Part shown: piece after piece, positions 1 to 4,936 of the stretch | Layout: the number at the start of each line of letters is the position of its first letter | Position numbering within the stretch: the stretch's first letter is position 1 | Assembly: GCA_031270385.1 (NCBI GenBank) | Contig: JAISXS010000039.1 | Location: 1 to 5,036 of the forward strand | Direction: 5' to 3' | Length of the DNA: 5,036 nucleotides | From: Puniceicoccales bacterium | Lineage (GTDB): Bacteria > Verrucomicrobiota > Verrucomicrobiia > Opitutales > JAIRKQ01 | The notes under the pieces: generated by a model | Told to the model about the DNA's origin: nothing | The model's input: only the letters and a program-made list of their open reading frames with translations | Databases searched by the model: none | Made by a program: the position numbers and the translations under genes

Positions 1-102
1 CGCATCAAGGCCTACAGACGCATATTTTCCCGCTTCGATAAACTCGATGTCATCTTCCTCGGTTTCGTTTCTCTTGCCCTCGTTCTAGAATTCCTTAGAT
101 AG
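1..102 (+). CDS. IS5-family transposase, C-terminal fragment (5' part outside window)
   Basis: Frame 1 is open from the left edge to a TAG at 100-102 and encodes 33 residues, beginning RIKAYRRIFSRFDKLD and ending LVLEFLR. The pattern of a basic 'RRIFSRFDKLD' stretch followed by a hydrophobic helix and a final 'LR' is the usual C-terminal end of IS5-type DDE (DDE_Tnp_1) transposases, where the last catalytic Glu region is followed by this helix. The catalytic residues themselves lie outside the window, so it is not visible whether the gene is intact. The stop sits 13 bp before the presumed element end, as is typical of compact IS5 elements. The family call rests on remembered motif similarity and on the inverted-repeat-like sequence that follows directly. 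Confidence 0.8.
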   Translation, partial: RIKAYRRIFSRFDKLDVIFLGFVSLALVLEFLR

Positions 103-1651
103 CGTTAACACGCCCTAGCTTTAGAACTGGTTCAATTTTGCATCCGGGCAATTGGCATACAAATTTTTCAGTCGAGAGGATTTTTGTCCAGCCAGAACCA
201 TTGCCGTCAGCACTGCCAGTACTGCTGCGAGCAGCACGTATCCTAATCTCTATTTCGATCGATTTACTGTATGAAAAAAATCCTTTCCTGCTCGACTGCC
301 GACCAGATAACGCCTGCCGACCATCAAGATCATGATCATATCCTATGAAGACTTTTTCTTTGTATTTATCTCCTGTTCTTGTTCTAGCACTCCCAAATTC
401 GACTTCAGCAGGCATGTCTCGGACGCGGTATGGTTGTTTGTGTCTGAAAAAACTGATGGGGGACATTGGGGACATAAGTGTGTACATCGCGAATATTATC
501 GCATCCCTATTTCTTGGGTAGTTATGATTAACCACACCTCCTCGCTCGGTTGGCGTCGCTGTGACCAATCCGTCGGGCCCTCCAGACTCCATCTCTTTTC
601 TACACACCTTAATTATGTCGTCCGAATGCTTTTTGCAAAAGACCTCCATTATGGCATCCTGGGCCCTTTTCCTTGCAAGAAAAAAATTTACTGCCTTCGC
701 ATCCTTCGATATCACTATCAACCTACCCAGTTCATCCAGCGCAAACTTTTCAGCTTCTTTTAAATTCGTGGTAGAACCTGAACCGCTTCCAGGTATGCGG
801 GAATTGTCGAAGATTTCTTTCCACGAGTCCAGACGCGAAAGTACGTTAATGTTATATGATCTCACATACTCAATTGACTCAAGCCCTTTCGGTTTGCTTT
901 TAGCAGGATCTTTGGTATATTCCAACAGAGCGGCACGGCCACTGGTCGGTTGCCCACGAAATGGATCGCTCGGCGTTCTTCCACGATTTGTGTCTAAAGT
1001 ATTGGTAATATCCTCACAGAGCTTGTCGATTCTGCCCTGCATCTGCGGCTGTTGTGGAATGAATCCATGAAAACGCAAAGCTTCTGCCACGACTTCCCTC
1101 ACGATAAGGTTTATCTCCTCTCCGAAATCCGAATTGAACGGGATTTTCGAGTCGTGTGGTGTAATTGTGATATCACATGTCATACCGTGGTTATGCTTAA
1201 TTTGATCCTCGTTAATGATCTCCAATTTTTTTTCAAATTGGGAAATCGGTATGTTTTTCTGTCCAGATTCTAGCAGTTCATTTCCTTGAAAATCACCAAA
1301 AGAAGTACCTCTTGAGTATCCAATACTGCTCTCGATGTCAGGAAAGTAAAAATATAACTTGTAATAACCTCGATTAGGACTACTTCTTGTAATGCCATCC
1401 GTTGCCTTAGCCGTCATGTCGCTCATCGCGGCAAGTGCAAGATTCCGCATGGAAAGAATTTCAACTTCGGGTAGGTAGAGAACGTTCACCTCTTGGCCGT
1501 CGTTTCCTTTTTTAACGATACTCCCCCTCAATGCTTCCATGTCCATGTTGAACAATTTGTATGGAAGCTGGCCGTTAATACGCGAGAACAACACACATGC
1601 CATTGCCGCTATAGCGGTTACAACGAAAAGCAATACGCTTCCCCTCTTCAT
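95..1651 (-). CDS. Membrane-anchored GspK/pseudopilin-like protein, 3' end altered by IS5
   Basis: A long minus-strand gene, 518 residues from the chosen ATG at 1651. That start has GAGGTG 4 bp upstream; an in-frame TTG (1675) and ATG (1663) further upstream lack such a site. The N-terminus, MKRGSVLLFVVTAIAAMACV, has two basic residues, a Gly and then a hydrophobic helix of about 20 residues. This resembles prepilin leaders of the GspK (type II secretion minor pseudopilin) type, which lack the Glu5 of other pseudopilins. The rest is predicted to be extracytoplasmic: mixed alpha/beta, with a Gly/Ser/Thr-rich segment (around GSGSGSTT) and an 'IDKLCEDITNTLDTN' stretch that recalls the GspK helical domain 'DW.D' region. 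It is longer than ordinary GspK (about 330 residues). The last residues, LGRVNAI, and the stop are encoded by the IS5 junction, so the native C-terminus is probably lost or shifted. The family call is tentative; a lineage-specific pilin-like protein is the main alternative. The gene lies 99 bp downstream of recA on the same strand. Confidence 0.6.
   Translation of the reverse strand: MKRGSVLLFVVTAIAAMACVLFSRINGQLPYKLFNMDMEALRGSIVKKGNDGQEVNVLYLPEVEILSMRNLALAAMSDMTAKATDGITRSSPNRGYYKLYFYFPDIESSIGYSRGTSFGDFQGNELLESGQKNIPISQFEKKLEIINEDQIKHNHGMTCDITITPHDSKIPFNSDFGEEINLIVREVVAEALRFHGFIPQQPQMQGRIDKLCEDITNTLDTNRGRTPSDPFRGQPTSGRAALLEYTKDPAKSKPKGLESIEYVRSYNINVLSRLDSWKEIFDNSRIPGSGSGSTTNLKEAEKFALDELGRLIVISKDAKAVNFFLARKRAQDAIMEVFCKKHSDDIIKVCRKEMESGGPDGLVTATPTERGGVVNHNYPRNRDAIIFAMYTLMSPMSPISFFRHKQPYRVRDMPAEVEFGSARTRTGDKYKEKVFIGYDHDLDGRQALSGRQSSRKGFFSYSKSIEIEIRIRAARSSTGSADGNGSGWTKILSTEKFVCQLPGCKIEPVLKLGRVNAI
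101..115 (+). repeat. Presumed IS5 terminal inverted repeat (right)
   Basis: AGCGTTAACACGCCC lies directly after the transposase stop and before a CTAG target-like site. Its reverse complement begins GGGCGTGTTAACGCT, the form expected at the opposite end of the element. The partner copy is not in the window, so this is an inference from position and remembered IS5-family ends. Confidence 0.55.
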
Positions 1652-1655
1652 ATCA

Positions 1656-1661
1656 CACCTC
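1656..1661 (-). promoter_or_regulatory. Ribosome binding site deciding the start of the GspK-like gene
   Basis: GAGGTG on the minus strand ends 4 bp before the ATG at 1651. It is the only clear Shine-Dalgarno-like sequence near the candidate starts. It favours the start that places the two basic residues and Gly directly before the hydrophobic helix, as in a prepilin-type leader. Confidence 0.6.
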
Positions 1662-1687
1662 ATTGCCGACCCCAATCCACTCAGGTC

Positions 1688-1719
1688 ATATTACAATTGT
1701 GCAAAAAAAGTAAAGACAA
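1688..1719 (-). promoter_or_regulatory. Weak candidate promoter between recA and the GspK-like gene
   Basis: On the minus strand, TAATAT (1688-1693) could be a -10 element. TTTACT (1709-1714, spacer 15) or TTGTCT (1714-1719, spacer 20) could be a -35 element. Neither spacing is ideal. The 97 bp between the recA stop and the downstream gene leaves room for a separate promoter, and no convincing recA terminator hairpin was seen there, so read-through from recA is equally possible. Confidence 0.2.
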
Positions 1720-1750
1720 ATTCGCACCCATTTTCACAAACTGCAGAAAA

Positions 1751-2794
1751 TTAAACTTGCCGTTCGCCGTCCACATTCCCTGCCAACACGGTACCTCCGG
1801 AAACGTGGACAGTTTTCTTTATCTCGTCTTCGAGCAATTTTTCAATGTCCGGATTATTTTTCAAATATTGCCTCGCAGATTCCCTGCCTTGGCCAATTAG
1901 CTTGCCATCGTGGGCAATCCAAGCACCTTTTTTCTCCAAGATCTTGTGCTCCAACCCAAGGTCTATTACGGATCCAGTTTTTGAAATTCCTTCGTTGAAC
2001 ATTATGTCAAATTCGCACTCGGTGAATGGTGCGGCGACTTTGTTTTTGACTATCTTTACGCGGGTGCGGTTCCCCGTTACCTTCCCAGAATTCTCCTTTA
2101 TCTGGGAAGTCCTGCGAATGTCTATCCTGATCGATGAAAAAAATTTCAGTGCCCGCCCACCTGGCGTCGTTTCTGGGTTGCCGAACATGACACCAACTTT
2201 TTCCCGTATTTGATTGGTGAATATGCAGACACATCCGGACTTGCTTATTGACGACGTCAGACGACGCATCGCCTGGCTCATCATTCGTGCCTGTGCCCCT
2301 ATGGTCGCATCCCCAACCTGCCCATCAAGCTCAGCCTTTGTGATCAGCGCCGCAACGGAATCAACAACGACAACATCGACCGCTCCCGATCGAATAAGGG
2401 TCTCTGTTATGTTTAACGCATCCTCCCCATTCTCCGGCTGCGCAACCATCAAACTATCGAGATCCACACCAACGACTTTAGCATACCTCGGATCCAGGGC
2501 ATGTTCTACATCGATAAACGCCGCATTGCCGCCATTCCTTTGCGCCTCAGCTACGACGCCTAGGCATAGCGTTGTCTTCCCCGATGATTCCGGACCGAAG
2601 ATTTCACAAATTCTCCCCCTCGGAAGCCCGCCAACTCCGAGGGCAAGGTCGATTGCAATGGATCCCGTGGAAATCACCGAAACATCCATTTTTTTCGCAT
2701 CTCCAAGCTTCATTATCGACCCCTCGCCGAATTGCTTGTTTATGGCAGTCACAGCCAAATCCAACGCATTCACGCCACCGGGGTCATTCTTCAT
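1751..2794 (-). CDS. recA: RecA recombinase
   Basis: Complete 347-residue RecA, the ATP-dependent strand-exchange protein of homologous recombination and the usual co-protease of the SOS response, acting in the cytoplasm on single-stranded DNA. Visible motifs: N-terminal polymerisation segment ALDLAVTAINKQFGEGSIMKLG (about 10-31), Walker A GPESSGKT (67-74), catalytic Glu in FIDVEHALDP (E97), Walker B VVVVDS (141-146), loop L1 around 158-165, loop L2 NQIREKVGVMFGNPETTPGG (194-213), and a C-terminal domain with GLEHKILEKKGAW and GQGRESARQYL. Numbering is offset by only one from E. coli RecA. The tail (HVSGGTVLAGNVDGERQV) lacks the strongly acidic end of the E. coli protein. The start at 2794 gives the normal RecA N-terminus; the frame is open upstream to 2890, but that extension has no RecA character. 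No clear Shine-Dalgarno sequence precedes the ATG. The sequence recalls Verrucomicrobiota RecA. Confidence 0.98.
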   Translation of the reverse strand: MKNDPGGVNALDLAVTAINKQFGEGSIMKLGDAKKMDVSVISTGSIAIDLALGVGGLPRGRICEIFGPESSGKTTLCLGVVAEAQRNGGNAAFIDVEHALDPRYAKVVGVDLDSLMVAQPENGEDALNITETLIRSGAVDVVVVDSVAALITKAELDGQVGDATIGAQARMMSQAMRRLTSSISKSGCVCIFTNQIREKVGVMFGNPETTPGGRALKFFSSIRIDIRRTSQIKENSGKVTGNRTRVKIVKNKVAAPFTECEFDIMFNEGISKTGSVIDLGLEHKILEKKGAWIAHDGKLIGQGRESARQYLKNNPDIEKLLEDEIKKTVHVSGGTVLAGNVDGERQV

Positions 2795-2878
2795 AGCGCT
2801 AGGAATAATATGTAAAAACAAACAAGCAAGCATCATTTTTCTGGATGTCCCTTCGGCGAATCGTTTAATGCGTCGCCC
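2795..2878. promoter_or_regulatory. Divergent intergenic region between recA and the doxX-like gene
   Basis: This 84-bp segment must hold the start signals for recA (leftward) and probably for the doxX-like gene (rightward). On the minus strand there is an AT-rich stretch with TATTAT near the recA start and TTGCTT upstream of it, but the spacing of 13 bp is too short for a standard sigma-70 promoter. On the plus strand TTTAAT (2864-2869) lies close to the doxX ATG. No strong Shine-Dalgarno sequence and no recognisable LexA-type palindrome were seen. The regulatory role is inferred from the divergent layout. Confidence 0.4.
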
Positions 2879-3280
2879 ATGAGTGGTCAATTTTTTCGCA
2901 AGGAAAATTTCGGAAAACTATTTATCAGGACAATTTTGGGGATGGTCTTAGCGACGAAGGGCATAATGTTTTTTGTCGGCGGAAACAACGCATTGATAGC
3001 ACTCGGTAAAGTGTTGAGTATAATCGGAATAACATCTTGGCCTCTGCACTTCGGATGGGCAATGGCGATGATCTACATCGTCGGAGGAATAACATTTGCA
3101 GTCGGTGCATTTTTCAGGATAAGTACGTTTTCGCTTGGAACGATTGTTTTGCTCGAAACGACATTCAAGTATTCCACTAACCGTCCATTCATGGACGATG
3201 TAGCATACGCGCTGGTCCTTGCTGCGACGATGTATGGCTTCATGTTCATCGGTCCTGGGACATATGCGGCTGGCGATTAG
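2879..3280 (+). CDS. DoxX family integral membrane protein
   Basis: A 133-residue protein with about four hydrophobic helices (roughly residues 12-33, 57-77, 83-96 and 107-127). DoxX-like features are the first helix with 'GxxxxxKGIMFFVGG', a second helix rich in Gly ending 'GGITFAVGAFFR', and the terminal 'FMFIGPGTYAAGD', which matches the 'GPGxYSLD' ending common in DoxX proteins. Length fits the family (about 130-150 residues). DoxX proteins are small inner-membrane proteins, linked in some bacteria to quinone-dependent oxidoreduction or oxidative stress, but the role is unclear in most species. The ATG at 2879 lacks a good Shine-Dalgarno sequence; no better start exists, since residues 1-10 form a normal cytoplasmic leader. 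The gene ends in three consecutive in-frame stops, TAG TGA TAA (3278-3286). It diverges from recA and lies 22 bp before the FliO-like gene, so the two are probably co-transcribed. Confidence 0.85.
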   Translation: MSGQFFRKENFGKLFIRTILGMVLATKGIMFFVGGNNALIALGKVLSIIGITSWPLHFGWAMAMIYIVGGITFAVGAFFRISTFSLGTIVLLETTFKYSTNRPFMDDVAYALVLAATMYGFMFIGPGTYAAGD

Positions 3281-3302
3281 TGATAATGTTCACAATTGAC
3301 AA

Positions 3303-3674
3303 ATGATTTTCAGTTTTATGGAGTCCCCTGGTTTTTTTCATTTAATTTTCGGCGAAACACTTGCGCCCACCACGCAGATAAGCATCGCCGATACGATCAT
3401 ACGCACGGCAATATTTCTAGCAATGCTGGCTCTTGGCGGATATTTTTTTGTAATTTTTCACAGAAATGGATACTTTGGTCATGGCAAAATCCATGGAAAC
3501 ACATCGTCCCCATCCAAACCCAATGGTGACGAAATAAGGATAATCGCCACACGCATGCTTGGTAATAGAAAGTGCCTAACTGTCGTAGAGTACCTGGACA
3601 AAAGATTTCTAATAGCGATGGCGAACGACAGGGTAGAGAAACTGTCGGAATGGGACGTCAAATCCCCCGAATAA
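3303..3674 (+). CDS. FliO-like small membrane protein
   Basis: A 123-residue protein with one clear transmembrane helix (about 30-53, DTIIRTAIFLAMLALGGYFF), a polar linker rich in Gly/Ser/Pro/Lys (about 57-74) and a C-terminal domain (75-118) reading GDEIRIIATRMLGNRKCLTV then VEYLDKRFLIAMANDRVEKL. This follows the FliO/MopB pattern: 'I+++.TR.LG.++.L.VVE...+.+LIA....+..L'. FliO is an inner-membrane protein that helps assemble the FliP ring of the flagellar type III export gate. Length and topology fit the family. No flagellar or secretion genes are in the window, so the function in this organism is uncertain. An alternative start is the ATG at 3318 (residue 6); neither start has a clear Shine-Dalgarno sequence. 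The gene follows the DoxX-family gene closely and is followed by a repeat tract instead of a fliP gene. Confidence 0.7.
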   Translation: MIFSFMESPGFFHLIFGETLAPTTQISIADTIIRTAIFLAMLALGGYFFVIFHRNGYFGHGKIHGNTSSPSKPNGDEIRIIATRMLGNRKCLTVVEYLDKRFLIAMANDRVEKLSEWDVKSPE

Positions 3675-3755
3675 CGCCGATCGACATCGGCAAAGACACA
3701 TTGCGCGCCGCAGTCCTACCCATCCCAAGCACCCTTAGCGTCGTCCGATTACACA

Positions 3756-3829
3756 GTCATCTTCCCCGAGAAAAGCATACCTTCTATTCCAAAAAATGAA
3801 AATCTTTCCGCTAAATATCGTCAGATATA
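3756..3829. repeat. 74-bp imperfect direct repeat, copy 1
   Basis: Begins GTCATCTTCCCCGAGAAAAG and ends ATATCGTCAGATATA. It is directly followed, head to tail, by a second copy of the same length. The 3' end holds a small inverted repeat, ATATC-GTCA-GATAT, which could form a short hairpin. Confidence 0.75.
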
Positions 3830-3903
3830 GTCATCCTGCCTAAGGAAAGCATACCCACTTTTCCAAAAAACGGGAATTTTTCCGCAAAACATCGTTAGAT
3901 ATA
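3830..3903. repeat. 74-bp imperfect direct repeat, copy 2
   Basis: Same length as copy 1 and immediately adjacent. It shares GTCATC, GGAAAGCATACC or GAAAAGCATACC, TTCCAAAAAA, TTTCCGC and TTAGATATA or TCAGATATA in the same order. The ATC-GTTA-GAT core of the 3' inverted repeat is kept, although the outer pair has changed. Confidence 0.75.
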
Positions 3904-3959
3904 ATGCTTTTCTCAAACAAAACAACTATAAAACGCCTTTCTCAAGCAAGACGACTATA
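3904..3959. repeat. Two short tandem motifs between 74-bp repeat copies
   Basis: TTTTCTCAAACAAAACAACT (from 3908, then ATA) and TTTCTCAAGCAAGACGACTA (from 3938, then TA) are about 30 bp apart and clearly related. Weaker relatives occur at 4033-4053 and 4132-4153. The first 11 bases, ATGCTTTTCTC (3904-3914), are the exact reverse complement of GAGAAAAGCAT in repeat copy 1 (3768-3778). Confidence 0.55.
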
Positions 3960-4027
3960 GTCATCTTCTCCGAGAAAAGCACACTCTCCATTTCAAAAAA
4001 ACGGAAATCTCTAAATATCGCCAGATG
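3960..4027. repeat. Imperfect direct repeat, copy 3 (shortened)
   Basis: Begins GTCATCTTCTCCGAGAAAAG, matching copy 1 almost exactly, and continues with CAAAAAAACGGAAATCT and AAATATCGCCAGATG. It is about 6 bp shorter than copies 1 and 2 because of a deletion near the TTTCCGC segment. It is separated from copy 2 by the 56-bp tandem motif block. Confidence 0.7.
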
Positions 4028-4105
4028 AAACACCCTTCTCAACTACATACATAGCCGTCGCACTCGGCAAAGACATCTTACCCAACGATACCTGGCGGGG
4101 AAATT

Positions 4106-4125
4106 TTTCTTTTTATAAAAAGAAA
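4106..4125. repeat. Perfect 20-bp AT-rich palindrome
   Basis: TTTCTTTTTATAAAAAGAAA reads the same on both strands. It lacks a loop and a GC-rich stem, so it is not a standard intrinsic terminator. It could be a protein-binding site, a remnant of an inverted duplication, or a chance product of AT-rich sequence. Confidence 0.6.
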
Positions 4126-4307
4126 CACGCTCCTCTCAGTTGAAACAACTATATACAAGCGGTCATAGGTAATGCGGAGCCCCACAAACACCAACAGAGA
4201 CGAAACACAACAAAGGCGGCCAACTGCCCCTTGGTTTTCCTTCACCCTATTCTTCAGACCTCACTTAGAGATATCTTGCCTCTTTTCTCTTCTCTTAGCG
4301 ACGCACC

Positions 4308-4886
4308 TTACCGCGCTTTTTTTGTGCCTTTCTTGATCGGTATATCTACATCAACTACACTCACACCGCTCTTTTTCCCTAACTTCCGCTTTTTTGTGCC
4401 TAAATCGCCATTGCCTCCTTTTTCTTTGCTCTCACCGGGCTCTCCTTTCAAAACACTACTCATTTTTTTGTTTTTACGTTTAGACTTCGCCAACTTATTC
4501 TTTAGTCTAGCGATCCTACTACGCAACTCTTCAATCTCCACGTCCTTTCTACAAATCTCAGTACGTTGATGTTCTTCCATCTCTATGGCCGTTTTTCGTA
4601 ATTTGGAATTTTCCTCACACAGAGAACTGTTACGTTCCGCCAGAAGACGGTTATTTTTCGTCGAAAGATCGATCTTGTCATTCAAATGACTGTTTTCAGT
4701 CTTCAAAAAACGGGCGTAATTCTCTACAGAAGTTACTTCATTAGAGATCTGCTCACCCACAACGACAGGCATAGGCACACTACCGTTCTGATCGTGCATT
4801 TTGACCGTATTGCAATCTCTAAAGATTCTGTGCCTCATAGTGATCGGATTATCTAAATCTATAGTCAAACTCCTTGACAAGCGCAT
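4308..4886 (-). CDS. Coiled-coil protein with highly basic C-terminal tail, function unknown
   Basis: A 192-residue hydrophilic protein if the first ATG (4886) is used. Residues about 45-146 form a long heptad-like coiled coil rich in Glu, Lys, Asn and Leu (e.g. IEMEEHQRTEICRKDVEIEE). Residues 130-192 are strongly basic, with clusters KSKRKNKK and KKRKLGKK, the latter resembling a monopartite nuclear localisation signal or a nucleic-acid-binding patch. There is no signal peptide or membrane segment. I do not recognise a family. The start is uncertain: the ATG at 4886 lies inside an IS630 end relic, which would encode the first ten or so residues (MRLSRSLTI); ATGs at 4838 (residue 17) and 4799 (residue 30) lie outside it and remove no coiled-coil sequence. 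None has a clear Shine-Dalgarno sequence. The gene stands alone, with the repeat tract downstream. Confidence 0.6.
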   Translation of the reverse strand: MRLSRSLTIDLDNPITMRHRIFRDCNTVKMHDQNGSVPMPVVVGEQISNEVTSVENYARFLKTENSHLNDKIDLSTKNNRLLAERNSSLCEENSKLRKTAIEMEEHQRTEICRKDVEIEELRSRIARLKNKLAKSKRKNKKMSSVLKGEPGESKEKGGNGDLGTKKRKLGKKSGVSVVDVDIPIKKGTKKAR

Positions 4887-4919
4887 TTAAATTTGCACAT
4901 GAAGAGTAGATGGCATACT
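4859..4919 (+). mobile_element. Relic 5' end of an IS630-family element (older copy)
   Basis: CTATAG, then CTCCTTGACAAGCGCATTTAAA, AAGAG and ATGGCATACTAT follow the same order as in the second copy that starts at about 4918, offset by 59-62 bp. Its presumed transposase start, ATG at 4910, reads M-A-Y-Y-S, similar to the N-termini of IS630 transposases, and then runs into the second copy and stops at 4934-4936. The remainder of this element is not visible. It is best explained as an earlier insertion, later disrupted. The sequences were aligned by eye only. Confidence 0.6.
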
Positions 4920-4936
4920 ATAGCAATTCCCCTTGA
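4910..4936 (+). pseudogene. Interrupted IS630 transposase start
   Basis: ATG GCA TAC TAT AGC begins like an IS630 transposase (M-A-Y-Y-S), compared with M-Y-Y-S-K in the intact copy starting at 4972. After Tyr4 the sequence becomes the outer end of the second element, giving an early TGA at 4934-4936. The break falls at a TA dinucleotide, the target of IS630/Tc1-mariner elements. Only nine codons remain, so the call depends on the parallel with the neighbouring copy. Confidence 0.5.

Larger units (their letters stand above)
1..115 (+). mobile_element. Right end of an IS5-family insertion sequence
   Basis: The transposase C-terminus is followed at once by GTTAACACGCCC (104-115), the type of sequence that closes many IS5-family elements, and then by CTAG (115-118). 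IS5-group elements insert at YTAR or TA targets, so the junction is best placed at 114-116. The body and left end are outside the window, so the matching inverted repeat and the target duplication cannot be checked. The element abuts the 3' end of the minus-strand GspK-like gene and overlaps its reading frame. Confidence 0.7.
3675..4307. other. Gene-free, repeat-bearing intergenic tract
   Basis: No reading frame in these 633 bp has protein-like character on either strand, and no tRNA or rRNA signature was seen. The tract contains three copies of a repeat of about 74 bp, several shorter CTCAA...ACTATA motifs, a 12-bp direct repeat (TCGGCAAAGACA at 3687-3698 and 4064-4075) and a 20-bp palindrome. 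The stretch 4155-4307, just beyond the coiled-coil gene's stop, shows only a weak hairpin. The pattern suggests duplicated and decayed non-coding sequence, or remains of small mobile repeats. Confidence 0.7.

Noticed and set aside
561..1070. A 169-codon plus-strand open frame opposite the GspK-like gene
   Set aside because: It is antisense to a longer frame with a clear ribosome site and a membrane leader, and the translation has no protein-like features of its own.
2214..2882. A 222-codon plus-strand open frame opposite recA
   Set aside because: It lies antisense to a certain recA gene, has low-complexity Ser/Thr/Pro-rich content and no recognisable domain. It is a shadow of the recA codon pattern.
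2795..2890. N-terminal extension of RecA to 2890 or to the ATG pair at 2833-2836
   Set aside because: The extra residues (including LACLFLHIIP) have no counterpart in RecA, would overlap the start of the divergent doxX-like gene, and lack a ribosome site. The ATG at 2794 gives the normal length.
3756..4027. CRISPR array
   Set aside because: The repeats are 68-74 bp, imperfect, and two of them are directly adjacent with no spacer. No cas gene is in the window.
4220..4234. Rho-independent terminator CCAACTGCCCCTTGG followed by TTTT
   Set aside because: The stem is only four base pairs with a 7-base loop. The U-tract is on the plus strand, so it would not serve the minus-strand coiled-coil gene.
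4231..4569. A 112-codon plus-strand frame rich in Phe/Leu/Ser/Pro that looks membrane-like
   Set aside because: It is antisense to the Lys/Glu-rich coiled-coil frame. The hydrophobic composition is the expected complement of AAA/GAA codons.
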